Positions 10,301 through 25,300 of a stretch of DNA of 64,000 nucleotides are shown one piece after another (position 1 is the first letter of the stretch; each line of letters opens with the position of its first letter). Position numbers and translations under genes: made by a program. This stretch comes from Rhabdornis inornatus (lineage: Eukaryota > Chordata > Aves > Passeriformes > Rhabdornithidae): contig VWZS01007437.1 of assembly GCA_013397075.1 (NCBI GenBank), positions 192,859 to 256,858 on the forward strand. Direction: 5' to 3'. Below the pieces are notes generated by a model. That model worked only from the letters and a program-made list of their open reading frames with translations. It did not search any database and was not told the origin of the DNA.

Positions 10301-13300
10301 TTAACTACTAGGATAAAAATAAAGTACTCTGTGTGTGTTTTATTTCATAACTAAAATCAGTCTCTCCTATTCACATTCCCCCCTCAGGTCTCAACAGTTT
10401 AAAGGGATATCAGCACTCATACCAATAGACTCCTCAAATGCAAAGAGAACTTCTTTTCCATCATCTAGGAGATTTTTTACTCTGCTTCCAATCCATTTAA
10501 AACCAGGGAGTGTTTCCTAAAACAGGAGGGGAAAAAGGAGTGATTGAAATACACGTTTTCAATTTAGTTCCAATTCAAAGGAAAAAAGCATAGCCACTGT
10601 TGCCTTCAGTTGAGACTAAAAAAAGAAAACCCAACCAAAGAGAAAAATCTAACAATGTATTTTGACTTTTAAGGCCAGCAGGAAGACTGCTGCAGAGTCA
10701 AAAGGCTAAAGCTTGGGGATGTTTTTCTGATTTTTTTGAACTTGTTTCCTTAAATTTAAATCTAATTAACTGATAAGAAGAAGAGGGACAGTAAAGAAGC
10801 ATCAGACAGGTCATATCTCCAGTTAGGATGATGAGTCCAAGGCAAAGAGCCATTGGACAGCATTTTCCTAGTGGATACTCAACTAGGACATGAGTATCAA
10901 AGAAAGGAAAAAGTGTGTCAGGGATGTGGTGCTCTGAGATCACATCCCATCAGCTGTGCTGCTCATCAGATGAGACACAGTTACTGAGGAGGAAAAGCTA
11001 CAGAAATATACAAGTAACAATTTTGGCTGCTGGACTTTTTTACACCAACCATGCAAAAGCCGTCAAAAGCTTAGAAACGGTTTTTTGGAGAGAAGAAAAT
11101 TCCAAATAAAAGTGAGGGGGAGCTTTCAGAGAAGGCCAAGACGTTCAGTAAATTCCTAGCTTCTCTTGTTCTTTCAGTCAAGTATGTCCTTGTCCAATTA
11201 AAAAAAAACCAAAACAGTATTTAGAGAGAACCAAATCCACCACAAGGAACTGATGTTGACCTCGATGAGGCTTATCTGCCCTGTCACTCAAAATGGCTTT
11301 CACAGTTGCTTTCAGTTATAAATGCCTCATTCTTTGGAAAAATATTTATACCTATTGTGCATGGATTTAATTAAGATGTGGATAAATGAGGCATGGCCCA
11401 TAATGTTGGTGCTGTGATTTTGGGCACTTGCTTCTCTCCTGGCTAGCATCCAACAAAAATCAGATTTTATTTGGATGCAGGAACCAAACAGTCAGTCTGG
11501 AGGGAGCACCCCAGTTGGTTTTTCAGCAAGTTCTTAAAGCTGCATTAAAGATCTGAACACAGGAGTTCCTCTGCCTGTCCCTGCCTGAAATAAGCCCAAA
11601 TTCCAATCCCACTGGCACCTGAAGGGCCACTGTGTAACCTCCAAGTGCTCATTACAAACCCATCAACACAGAGCGAACAGGCAGGCTGCACAAAGCTCCC
11701 TCCTCTCACACAGCAGAACTTCTCTCTAGGGAGAGAACAGGAATACCTTAGCCCTGGTTATCTGGAATTCAGGTGCTCATTTATGTCCCTGTTACTGAGC
11801 TTTGCCCAGACTGATCTCCCAGCCTGGGAACACTGAGAAGATTGAAATCAGGCTTGTGTGGGTGAAAGAACATCCTCTGCAAGCTGCAATCCCTCAAAAC
11901 TCCCAGCCAGGAGCCTGGAACTCAGTCCCTGCCGACTTTTGGTTCCCTGAAGTCACCGGTGAGGGTTCAGATGGAGAACACAACACATAACCCACACTCA
12001 CCTCGAAGTGAAATCCCTCTTTGAGTGCAATTGCCCTCAAAATCTTGGAGGAGACCGTGGTTGCCAGCATGTAAACGTTGCTCACATCAGCATCTGGGGA
12101 GCAGTTCTCCTTCCAGCAGGAAAACATCCACCAGCCAAACAAGGCAGCCAGCTCATTGCCCGTGAACACCTTCCAGCAGCCACTGTGGGGAGAGCAATCC
12201 TGCAGTGCCTCAGCACCCAGGGGAGCCACCCTGCAGTGCCTCAGCACCCAGGGGAGCCAAGGGGAGCCACCCTGCAGTCACTGAACACCAGGATGTGAGC
12301 ACAGCACTGAGAAGCCGCTCTAGGCAAAGCCACCATACTGACAGGACTCCACACTCACCACACCTCAAGGATTTACAAGCCCAGAGCGTGCTGCCAGCAA
12401 GCAAAGACACCCCCGGGGTGTCCTGGCTGGCAGCTCTAGCACAGCTCAGGCCTTGGATGGCCCAGCAGCAGGAGAGCAGCCCAGAACTGATCCCTACAGA
12501 GTAGTCTGTGCAGCCTGGACACGGCAGTCAGGCAGGGCCTGCACAAATTTTACTTACACAACCATCAGAACTGGGGCCTGTTAGTGGGAGAAAAATAATT
12601 TCTACTCAATATGAACAAGCAGGGGAAAACACAGGATGAAAATTAAAAAGATAAAAAAAAATTTCACTCCACCCAAAAAGCCCATAGCAACTGCCAAGGA
12701 AGATTTGCCTGATACAACTGGAGACACAGTAAACAAGATTTTACTGCCTTTAGTAACCCCTCAGTTTACAGCTGAGCTTCATTTGGCCATTTACTATTAC
12801 ACCAGTAAGTACTTAATCTACTCTTGGCTCAGTGAACTGATTTACAATGCATTTGGAGCTCTATCAAAGGATCAAGCTAGAAGGAAAAATATCCATATAC
12901 CTAAGGGAAAGAGTAGAACTGTGCCACAAAAAGGATCCCATCACTTACTTTTCCTGCTGTTCTGCCACTGCCAGTCGATCTGCATCTGGATCAGTGGCCA
13001 CTACTACTCTTGCATCTTCCTTCTCTGCAAGCCTCAGTGACAACTCCTGGTGGGAGAAGGAGGGAAGGGCAAAAAAACCCAAAATGTAAGAGCAAATAAA
13101 CCCACAGCCTTCCTACTTACATGCACCACCCAGTGAAAGAAAAATCCCCCATGGATTGCCCACTGTAGGAATACAGCTGAAAGCAGCTTCTCCCTGTTCT
13201 CCTCCTCAGTTTGTGTTTCCCCACAGACATCTGAGGAAGTAGAAACCAAAATACCAGCACAGATTCTCCTTCTTCAGGATTTGGGCATTTGACAGTGGAG

Positions 13301-16300
13301 AAGTCTGGATCTGGGTCTTTTTGCTCAGGTACTGGAATGGGGGGCTGAAATCCAAAGGCTTTGAAAGCCAACTGCACGTAGTCATGTCCCACTCCATGGA
13401 AAGAGGTGTGCACAAACTTCAGGCTGCTCTGCACATTCAGCTCCCTGAGGAGGAAACAAAACTTCAGTGAGATGCCAGCTATTTAACAAGGTTATTTGCA
13501 TGAGGGAAAGCACAAACTGCAATCCTCCTGTGCACTGTTCTGCTGATATCTGCATCCGTTTCAAAGGAATGAGTGAAAGTGCTGATTTTGCACTAGAAAT
13601 TGCTGGGTTAAAGCTGCTTCAGCTGACACACAGCTGACTTGGAAGCATAACTCAGGTACCTTTTGCTTTATACAATACCTGTGATAGCAGATCTTTGTCA
13701 GATCCTCCATGTAGCTGTCACAAATCTTCTTCAGAGGATCCTGTCTGAGGGGACTGGTGTCTACCAGATTTTCATTCCAGGAGCCATTCCACGGCTCAAC
13801 ACACTCTTCTATACATTTTATGATTTCCTTATCATGAGGAGAGGTGATCTGGGCTCCATTTTCCCAATAAACCTGGGGTAAGTTGAAGGAAAACAAGACA
13901 GTGTATTTATGAAGATTATTAACCTGGTAAGTTCTTTTAGCTGTAGGGTTTTACCTACTTTCTCCCTAAGTCCTAGAGAGAAGTCAGCGTCTGACTGGCT
14001 TGATTCTCAAGACATTTGGAATCAGTCAACACGAACCCAAGCTCACAACAGTTGTGATAAATGGAGCTCACACAGCAACACACCCTCTTTTCACAAAAGC
14101 TGGTATTTACCAATTACAGCTGAAATACCAGGATGAGAAGAACCAAAACTGGGCACTGGTATCTGGGAGCGCTGTGCAAACTGCAACAGTAGAAAAATAT
14201 CACCTTCTCCAAGGCTGGCATTCCTTCTGAAAAAGGAGCACAACTTGGTTTTGAACCCAAAGCAAAACAGATAAGCAGTGTGCCAAGGTCTGTGTTCTTC
14301 CACAGCTGAGCAACTGTAATCTCTCAGCTGGAAACACCATATCTAACTCTCAACTATAAAAAAAGTCTTTGTTGAAGATTTAGAGGCCAGTTTTCCCACA
14401 GTCCGTTGCCAATAGCACAGACTCTGCCTCTGTTTTCCCCTCAGCGTCCTCTGGGCTGGTCACCTTTGGTTAAAACTGTCCAAAACCTTCAGAAGCTGCT
14501 GAAATTCACACAGGAAATTGTGAAAGATGGAACAGCTCGTGGGAAACACATCAGTATCCTGACAAAAGTAAACTGCTGTGTACCAGAAAAGATAAAATTG
14601 CTTCTTGACAAATGAAGCACCTGGGAAATTCATGTGGCTTCTTTCCCTACTCACTGCTCCAGCTAAGCAGAAACAAAGGCTGGTGGAGAACTTTACACCT
14701 TGTAACAGGGAACACAAGATCAGTTCAATCACCCCCAAGAGTTCCCTCTGGGCATGGCAGGACTGCCTCTCCTCACGTGGCCATCACTCACTGACCTGCC
14801 ACAGGGCTTCTAGAATGCTCAGCTAAAGTTGAGTTTAGTTCAGGTTCTTATAAAGCTGAAGAAGGAAATACTCAGTTAAAACATTGCACTTGCTTCTGTG
14901 GGTGGTTTTATTGCCCCAAGCTTTCAAAGTGAAGCCACCTACCCCTCTTCACAGCCCAGAAAACCAGGGAACAACACAAGGTTACTGTGTTTTATTAATC
15001 CACTCTCAAATCATTCCCATCTTCAGCACAGTCCCCTACTGCGTGCATGAATTGACCTCAGTTCTGGCTTAGTTTTCAACTGAGCTCTAAGCCTCAGAAG
15101 TGAATTGCTGGAGCATTTCTTCAGCTGCTGATCAGACTCTATGGAATGTCACTACAGATTGATGCTCAAGACACACCAACCGTGTGGCCTTCTGTTGTCA
15201 TTGCAGACCAGTGTGTCAGGTTATGGAAGAAGGAATAACTTGACATAACTTATCCTGCTAATGGACACACACAAAAAAACCCTTCTTCACCCTGAGATTG
15301 GGGAGGAAGGCCCTGGCACAGGCTGCCCCATCCCAGAGGGCTCCAAGGGCAGGCTGGCCAGGGCTTGGAGCAAGCTGGGACAGTGGAAAGGTGTCCCTGG
15401 CACAGCAGGGGTGGCACCGGGTGAGTTTAAGCCCTTTTCCAACCCAAATGCCCAGGCTCACCTTGTAGCCATTGTCCTCCTTGCGGTTGTGGGACGCAGT
15501 GATCATCACCCCAGCCACAGCCCCCAGCTGCTGCACGGCATAGGGCTGCAAAGGAACCAGAGACAGAGCTCACCCAAGGCTCCTGTCACAAACTCCGCAG
15601 CACAGCACAGCTCGGCACCAGGAGCCCACAAAAAAAGGTGGCTCTCAACCCTGCACCAGCTCATCTGAAAGCTACACACAGAAACACTGTCTCCTGCAGC
15701 AGAAAGTAGGTTCTAATTCTTCTCCACAAAAACACTGTTTATCAATTACAAAAATGCAGACAAAGTCTACACTCAGATGACAGGAGCACTCGGAAAACAG
15801 GCTGAAAGCGAATAAAGGAATTCACAAAAAGCCTCACTGAAAAACAAATTACAGGTACTCCAGGCATTCCAGTCCTCCCCTCAAATCATGATCCATAGAA
15901 TACACAGCATGCTAGAAAGGCTTGCGGAATGCAAGCAAGGATTTAAAACCATGCAAGGAAAAGCTGCTGTGACTAGAAAAGCCTGTATTTGAGATGTTAA
16001 AAGCAGAGGCACCGTGGAATTCAGCAACATCCTTGTTCCAGCCTCCTTTAAGAGCCAAGTGTACCAAGCAGCCTCTATTTTTCTGTTGAGTAACAGAATT
16101 GAAGAAAATTGCTAGTCCTCTTTTTCAGTGAATTCAAATACCCCTCAACTGTGTGGTGCAACAACACGGAGGAGAAGGTGACTTACCACAAAGGGGGTAG
16201 GGACATAGGTGGAGAACAAGTACACAGGGACATCTTTTGCCAGCAGGACTGCTGCAGTGAGCTTGGCAAGCCTACCAAGAGGAAGAAGAAAACATTCAGT

Positions 16301-19300
16301 CACTGCAACTCCCCAGGGCAGCCCACCAGCCAGATGGAATCCCTGCCACCCCCAGGCACTGGTTTCTTAAAGCACTCTTCTGCTTTTTGGCTTGTGCTTA
16401 GAGCGGTATCCTACGAACTGCACAGCCAGGGTAAGAGTTCTCAGGCTCTAGAACCTGAGCCAGCACTTGCAGCTGCTGCCTGGACAGTGCAGGGCACTCC
16501 AGTCCCTCACCCAAGCAAAGCAGATATCCCACACAAAGAGACAGAATCTGCTGGCAGAACACTCATCCTTTGCTCAAGGACACAACCAACTTCCCAGAGA
16601 GTTTCAAGTCCCAGATGTCTGCAAACAGCAGGCCTGGAAAAGGATTTGGTATCCCACACAAAGCTCATTTGCAGCCCTGCTCAGCAGCTTCAGACAATGT
16701 CCAGGAAGCAGATCTGTTCCTAACATAAATTTCTGCAAAGCAGCACCCGTTACTCCACAATGTTTAGAAACAGGAACGGTGTCCATAGTTCTAAAGCTTG
16801 CTTTACTATAAACTTGCCCTTTCAAGGGCCAGGGAAGCTCATTCTCTCCCAGGCAGCTAAACAGGAGTTTGATATCAAACTTCTTTAGTACTCAGGAGAT
16901 AAAGGCAAGTCTCAGAGTACAAAGAAATGAGATATTAAATGGTGTAAGCAAGAACTGAGATGCAGCTTGGACACGTGAAACAACTCTGTTACCACCAAGC
17001 CTGAATTCCAGGCTTTGTGTGGCTAAAGAGGAACATCACTCCTACACCTCCCCATTTTCAAACTGTGCCTATCCCACACAGTCTGGGCTTGCAAACACTG
17101 TCACAGGTGAATTTAAACCCCTGGTGCCAAAGCCCGGGGGATAATGGGCCACACATAGCCTGAGGCCCAGGGGAGAGGGGAGACAGAAACTGGATTCTGT
17201 GCTCTATTTTACCAAGGACTTCTTCATTCCTAGTACATTCAATACTACAAAATTAGAAAAAATAAAAAAATAAAAAAACTGTTAGTTACAGCAATAGCTA
17301 CAATAATTAACTTCTCTTTACCTCATTAGCTGCTGGGTTGGCTTTTTTGCACAGCATGCCATCACCACACGAGTTTTGCTCCCCAATGACAAGGGATTAA
17401 GATACCTCAGAGAACTGAGTGAGCAGTTTTCTCCCCTTCCCTTGCAAAGAGCCTAATTTGCCACTGCTGGAAATCTACATTTTAAGCATTCCAGGAAAAT
17501 CCCCTCAAAGTGAAGATACACTGGGTTACAGCAGGCTGCAGGTGGAATTGTTCTCCCCCAAGCACGCTTAAATCAGGTGAGAACAACAGTGTTAAAAGTG
17601 CATTAATATTTAGTGGTTTCCAGCTGGATGTTAATACTCTGAATTTTTACTTTCATATTCAAATTTGTCTCCAGGCATAGTAAGCCTAATGTTCTTGTGC
17701 ATTTCATCTGTGAATTCTCTGGTGGAACAAGCAGCCTTACACTCCTCCTTTGCTGGCAAACTGGTACCACAAAGGATTTAGTCCCAGCCTCTCCTCATTT
17801 CTATTTCAACAGACTAAGGGACAGGAGAGAGCGTGCCCAGTTCATCACAAGCAAAAAGAAAAAGTGCTGATAGGACAGAACACATTTAAAGCCACAATTT
17901 CATTTCTAGTCTTGCAAGTGTAATCAATACTCATACTTCTTACTGCTGCAGTTGCTGGTGACCTGACCTCTTGTGTCATATCCAACAACAAAGCCTCTCT
18001 GCTTAAAGTCTGAAAAGTTCCTCTCCAGATACTTGTAGATCCCCTGGAGGGAAAAAAAAAAAGAAAAGAAGAATTAGCTGGACAGCAGCACACACAAACA
18101 TTAAACGTGATCTTGCACAAAGGATGGATAATGTCAGTAGGCAAAATACAGCTCAGACACATCAATAACAATATTCACAAAAGCAGCAGTGTTTTCCCCC
18201 AGTGATCACTGAAAGAAAGCATCTAACCATAACAACTGTTGTGGGAAATCAAAGTGAGTAGGACAAAAGCAAACCCTCAAGAAGCAACCACTTATTTTCA
18301 ATCCATACTATGTTTCATTTACTCAAATCCATCTTCTCAAGACCGAATTGAGAAAAAGCTGTATTTTGGATGTCCATCCCCTCAGGCAATGTAAGATGTG
18401 TCAGCCTAGTCTTCAGCTCTCTGCCCACAGTACAATTTCAGACGTTTTCAACATTGTGTCCAAAGTGTTAGTCCTAAATCTGCCTTAAAACCAGGGAATG
18501 GTTTGTGTGGGAAGCTCAGCTTCTACTCGGGTTTCACCTCCCCTGCAGCCTTCACATCCATCCATTCCCAGCAGAACCTCTCTGAAGATCCACCAGGGAA
18601 GCAGCCCACCCTGGATCAGCAGTTTCAGATGAAAAGATGGAAGCACTGTTGTTAATGGAAGTTTCCAGAGGCTGCAGCTGCCCACCACCCGACAACAGAG
18701 CACAGAGAACTTGACAGAGCCACGCTGATCCTACAAATGCTGCCTCTTGATGCTTGTAACTCTGTACCAGAATTACACAGACTTTCCCCCCAACCAGTAC
18801 TTAGTGCAATCCTTCAGGACAAGTGGTTTTATTTTTTTGTCTGGATATCTGAAATGCCAGGCTGACTCCTACCCTGGAATTGAGCCGAGATCTATTTCCT
18901 TCCATGGCTTTGGCCCTTTAGAATCACAGACGGTAAAGGCTGGGAAAGGATGTGCTCCAAAGCATGACCTGCTGGATACTGGCACCTCTTTGGAGAGCCC
19001 TCTCAGCTGCAGACATGGAGGGATTCACACAGAGAGGGATTTATTTATCCTTAAAATACAGCTAACTCTTGGAGCAGTGGCAGGTCTAGAGGCGGTGCCA
19101 CGGCAGGATCACCTGCTGCAGTCACCCTCCCACTGAACCCAGAACACACAAAGCGTTCACCTTGCCAAGAACTTCCATTCACAGCTGCAAAGAGGGAAAA
19201 GAGAAGAAGAGAAAAAACTCCTCAAGTCGACTTGAACAACCTGAATAACATCTAAAGACATGACTGCTTATAACAGATCCCTGATTCAGGCTAAGGTTTT

Positions 19301-22300
19301 GTACGAACAAACAACAGCAATGTCTTTATTTTCTGCTCTGGAGCAGTTTGTTTAAAATTAGTCTCCTAAGCTCAGCCACAGACCCCACAGCTGAACTTAA
19401 CTCAGTCCTACGGGACTTGCTTGCTATCCAAACATCTTTATGAAAGCTGCAGGAAATAAAAGTAAATCAATAAACGTCAGTGAGGAAACAAATGCAGAGC
19501 CTTTCCACTGCTTCAACTCTCTACCTGAGCTGCCACCAATCTTCTTCCAGGTGCCCTGAGTTAGGAATGCCAGCACCTCTGGGGCTAAAATCTCTCTTGG
19601 AAAAGTTCCTCAGTTTAAAGAATTTCTATTTCCCTCGAACAAGACTCAGGTTTTGATAGTGTCCCTAATTGCTACTGCTATTAAATTTCTAGCACTTCTA
19701 AACAAAGCCCAGGTACATCTCATGGTGATAATTAATGGCTCATTAGTAGGTGTCAGCACACACCTGCATCAACCCCTCAGATCCAAGCCAAACTTCTCCT
19801 CAGGTGACTGCAGCATCACACTTAGCTCTCCCACAGGCAGTGCAGGTGATTTCCTGATGCAAACCCCACGGAACAGAACAAGCCTACATCGACAGCATGT
19901 CCAGTCCCTCATGCTAAAGCTCAAAAGAGAAGCGAGGGAGCAGTGATGGTATCAAGAAAAAACCCAGAGATTTTTGGTTGATGAAATCCAGAGAGATAGG
20001 AACAGCGTTATCAAGTCCAGCATTTCAATTATTTATCTTTTACCTTGAGCTTTGCCTTTTAAGCAGCAGGAAACTCCTTGATGCAAACGTGGCTGGCTTT
20101 GTCACTGTGGAGATCAGTGACAGGTTTTTTCCCCCCACTAATAAAAGCACTGGGACATGCATCAAAGTAGGACAAAAGCCAGGGAATCAGGGCTTTACAT
20201 GGAGTTTACACACTGGCAATTTTCAGCAGAGTCCACAGCAACTGCTGAACGTTCTGTATCTTCCTGGATCTGACTTTTCATAATGCCAATAAAATCAAAT
20301 GAAAAAAAAAAACCCAACAGATCAAATGAAGGACACAGAACACAAAGGCAACTTTTTAACCGAAGGAAGTGTTAATTACACTCAAGTCAGCTATTTGATC
20401 GGCCGTTTATTCCTGACCCAGGTTAAGGACAAATCCAGAGAGCCAGGGCTGCCCATGCTCAGCAGAACTCTTCCTGTCCTCAGCTTTGAAACAGGAGTGC
20501 TCAAACAAAGATGAAATCTGCAGCAGTTCACTTCAGAAACAAGTTCCAACCCACTTCCCAGAGCCTGCTTTTGCCTGCTCCATACACAGCTTTAATAAAC
20601 AACTAAAAATAGCAGCTGTGCACAGGGAGCAGATGCACACACCCCCAGTCTGTAACTCCCAAAAACCAGCAATGCCCATGAAACTGAGCTTGCCAACACA
20701 TTCCCTGCTTTCCCTTTCTGCCAGGAATGTGGCTGAGCCAGCAGAGCAGACCCATGCTCGGTCACACTCAGCCAGCCTGAGCCACAGAGGGAGCAGCAAG
20801 GGCAGCCCCTCCAAACCCAACAGCAGGGAATTGACCTCCTCTGCCTCCAGGAAAATAGAGCTTGTGCCACAGCAATCCCAGCACTGGCAACAAGATACTG
20901 ACTTCTCCACCCCCTCTTCTCCATCTCCTCAGTCTGCTCCCACTGCATCCACCCAGAGCTGTTCATGCCACCACAGCATTCCTGGCAGAGGACCTCGGCC
21001 CACCTGCATCAGGAAGGGCACAAGTGAAGGAAGCAGCATTCCAGGATGCGTCCAGTTGACAGGTCAGACACCTAAAGGAAGCTTTTTGTTACACCTAAGA
21101 AGATACTGCAGAGCCAAACAGTCAGAGAGGAGGCTGGGTTTCAAACCAACACTTCAACACAAAACCTCTATAAACAGCACTGGAATTTGGCCTCTCCACA
21201 ATAGTGTGAGCTCCAGTTGTACAACTCAGGCAACAGAATGTCAACAGCTTAGTAGAGTCCCAGCTGCTCCAAGTTCTAAGCACAGCCCTCCATCCTAGGC
21301 CAACAGACAGCACTATTTCACTCACATGTGCTGAGGGAGGTTAGAGCATCAGCCTGCAAAGAGAAACCAGCTAAAAAGTCTAAGTGCACAGCATGAAGTG
21401 AGAGGTTTTACCATCCCTTGCTAAACCAAGGTGTGACAAAAGACCCTGGCTCACATGGCTGAAGCTCCATTTCCACAAACAGTATCTGTCAAAAGAGTAA
21501 GATTCAGTAGTTTTGTCATAGCAAACATTTCATTGATTTTCCAAGTGCAAGGGTTCCAAATCTATCAGCTCATTCTATTTTCAACAGCCAAGGCTAGAGC
21601 TGGGCACAAATCAACTGTTTAAGCATATGCAATATACTCAGTCCATGTATGTTCACAACCTGTGCTAAAAACAAAAGAAAAGGCTCGTTTGGTTGGGGCT
21701 TGGCTTTCTGGGTTTGGGTTATGTCTGTTGCTTTGTTTTTGACAGATACTACAAGTTCTTATGGCAGCTCCTAAGATTTCCAGCTCCAGGACTGTGTGAC
21801 ACACTATCCACTGGCCAAATTCCAGCCCAGCCAAACCTCTCCGAGCCACTCCGTTTCCTCCGAGCAGTGAGCCTTCCACGCAGCTGCCGGTGCCAGCTCG
21901 GGGATCTGGGGATTCCAGCAGGACTGGAGCTGATCCCAGCCGGGGCAGAGGCCGTGCCCAGCTCACCTGGGTGGACTGGATGACGGTGAGGTCGTTGATG
22001 TAGCAGAAGCCTGCTCCCATGGCCGAGCGCAGCCCGGCCGTGCCGAAGGTCAGCCGGCAGCACAGGCGCTGCCGCAGCTCCTGGTGCTTCCCGTCCTGCA
22101 GCAGGCTCTCAATCTGCTCCTTCGTCTTCTGGTTCTGAAAAACAACATGGAGGTCTTTGTTTAGTGCTTGAAATCAGAGGCTCACCAGTTCTAAGTAATT
22201 CCTACAGCCCATTCCTGCTATCCCATAAAATGTGTGTGCACCAGCCTCCACTGTAATTCCTATCACATCCCTCCCACATTATCCTGATTAACTCAAGATT

Positions 22301-25300
22301 CAGGAGCTCTTGCTGCCACTGATATGGTGATGTGATTGCCTGGCCATTAAGACACCCTCCAGCTCCTCCACATGAGCAGCACAGACTTGGGAACAGGATT
22401 TTCCAAGGCAGATTAATAACACAATTCAATTCCTGATCTCTGCCGCTGGAGGACGGACAAAAATCCAAACTTCAAAGCAGCACTTCCTTCCTCCCCACCC
22501 ACAGGAAACAGGCACAGCAAAACTGTGGAGATCACAGGGTGGTTTGGGCTAGAAGGGACCTTGGAGATGACCTCATGTCAGCCCCTTGCACTGGACCAGG
22601 CTCCCGAGCCGCCTCCAGGGTGTTCTGCAGCAGGCTGGCTTTTTATCCAGACTGATCCCCCTGCTCAGCCAGGGTTTTCCCAAGTCTGCACCACCATCAC
22701 AGCCAAGAACCTGCAAGTGCACAACCTGGACGTGGCACACCTCTACCATCTGCTCCTCACAGTCATCCAGCTAATACCGAATTAATTTGGCCACCCAGAC
22801 ACTCGGGCTGTGTGCTGACACCCAGTTCGGACAGGGCACTGACCAGATCCCACACACAGCAGAGCAGGAGCAAGAGGCAGTGGTTACACAGCTGGAAGAA
22901 ACAAGGACTCCAGAGGTGTAAAACACAGCTCTGGTGGCACAAGTGCTTCTCTAGAGTGGTGCTGCTTCCAGCAGGGCGGCAAGGAAAGGTCAAAAAAGGC
23001 AGATGGAATCTGCAGGGAAGGGGTGAAGCACCCCTGACATTTAAAATAGAGGTCAGCCAGCTCCAGCAGCACTGGGAAACACGTTCCACACACAGGGGGA
23101 GTTCTTCAGGACTGGCAAAATGCTGGAAAAGCAGCAAGACACTAGCTCTGCACAGTCGCTGGAACAAATCACAACCAGTAAAATGCACTGAAAAATCCAA
23201 AAGCATTTCTGCAGATTGATAACAGACCCTGCACCCCAGACATGTGAATTTCAAATAACTTTATTCCTGTGTGCTCTAAAAGAAAAGGCAAGCCGGTATT
23301 GTCGCGGATGGCCTGGCAAGCAAAGCAAGACATTGCTCACCACGCAGCTAAACACAGGCCTAAAGAGAAACCAAAACAATGGGGCACAATAGATATTAAA
23401 TGGCCAAAGCCAAAGTTTCTCTTTCAGCTGCTCATAGGCAGCCAACCAGAAAACAAATGACTGATGTGAAAAGAGTCTAAGGCAAGAGCATTGAAAACCT
23501 CGTTTCACACTACCATAGTGCATGGCTTTGCTCTAAAATACAGTTATTAAATGACACAGCATCCTCTACAGCTTTTTAGGATACGCTGCATTGCTTCCCT
23601 GCAAAAACAGAAATTACACATTCCATAGCTCGTGGAGCTTTGCAAAACTGAGGCAATACTCAAGCAATAGCACAAACATTTATATTAAAAATAGTTCAAC
23701 AAGCATTTTTGACTGAAGCAACTTAATTGATTTCCTAAGGAATAAAAATGAGTTGGCCAAAAGAGCACACAAATAACATTTTAATTTGCTCAGGTCACAC
23801 TCAGTTAAGCTGAAGCTGCAGAAAATAAAGGAGGAGAAAAAAGTTACAAGTGAAAATCTCCAAGCTTTCTACTGATGACCTGAAAACCCCTGGGCCAGCA
23901 GAAAGAGGGAAATCTACAGGAGTGGGTAAATCCTGGGAAAAAAAAAAACACAACAACAAAACAACACCAAGGGGTTTTGCTGGTTGGCTTGGCTGTTACA
24001 AAATCAAGTCATACATCTGAAGGGTTTTGTGATGGTTCATCTTCCCAAGTGCAAAAAAGAAGAGTTCCTTAGAGATTTTAAACTATAGTGTTTGAATGAT
24101 TAATATCCTTAAAAAAAACCCCAACCCTGAGAAAAACTGCCTAAAGCTTCCTGGCTTCAGCAGAAATAAACACTGCTGTTTGATACCAAAATAGTCATTG
24201 CTTAAAAAAGCAATGCTTTAAAAGATCCCTGCATGCCAACGGCTCTACCAAAGCAATTCAAATTCCCAGGAGGGAAGGGCTCAGAGACTGGAGGTTTTCA
24301 CCTCAAGGCAAGCAGCGTGCGGATGCTGATGATGTGAAAAGAGCATTTATTCCAACACCCAAACGTGCCAAACCTCTACACTGCTGGCCAGCCAGCCTTC
24401 CTGGCACAGCAGGGAGCTTAAAACTGAGCAGGGAACATCCCAGCACCTGGAATGGCATCCAGCAGGAACAGCACCAACTCCTCCTGAGCAGGGAAGGGAA
24501 GAGCAACCTGCAGAGCCCCTCACTGCTGCTGCTTTGAAAGGGTTACTTACTGATGGAGAACGTCTCACACTCGGCTATGCTGACTCCAAACTCTATTGCT
24601 ACTTGGGAACTTTCAATTAAAACGTTACATCACCTTTTTTTATGTTTTGGCTTTGCAAAAAAACAACAACAACAAAAAACCAAATTCACACTTTCAAACC
24701 ATACCATCAGCACCAAAACTCCTACAGAAAACTCCAGACATGTGTTTCTTTGATCACCTAAAACACTAGGGAGACTTCAGAGTATAAGCATAAATAATGA
24801 TACCTCTCTAGCAGACATAATACATGTATACATAAATAAACCAATAATACCCACAATAAAGCTATGTTTTAATAGGTTTATAATACAAATGTATACTAGA
24901 GCCCTATTATAATTCTATATTTAACAGATAATATAAATGTGAACATAATAAATGAGCTATTCTGACCCAATACATATAATGGCAATATTTAAAATGATAT
25001 ATAATTCATCTCCATGTTCTGTCTGATGTCTGTACAGCACACAGGTGTCCGTGTTTAGCACACACACCACAGCCTATAAAGGGCAGGCCAAGGCCACAAT
25101 CAGCAGCCACCAGCTCCTGCTGCAAAGGCTCCTGCCCAAGGCCAGCTGCACCAGGAGGTGGCAGATAAGGTGACACTGGCCCTGGGAGAGGCCGGGGCCA
25201 CCTGAACACACCCTGCAGGGGCAGAAAAGGTTGAACAGGACACCCTGGCTAAGGATGGGTGAGCTGGCAGTCCCACAGGGAATCCCTGCAGGTCCCTGGC

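Noticed and set aside
16109..16723. 204-codon + strand open frame
   Set aside because: It runs antisense through PGM2L1 exon 4, whose - strand reading is conserved and in phase with its neighbours.
20486..21298. 270-codon open frame on the + strand inside PGM2L1 intron 2
   Set aside because: Ser/Pro/Gln/Thr-rich, antisense to the gene, no homology recognised, and a - strand frame of 125 codons overlaps it. A chance frame is the simplest explanation.
24780..25005. AT-rich stretch in PGM2L1 intron 1 as an origin or matrix attachment site
   Set aside because: Only base composition supports it; no specific motif seen.
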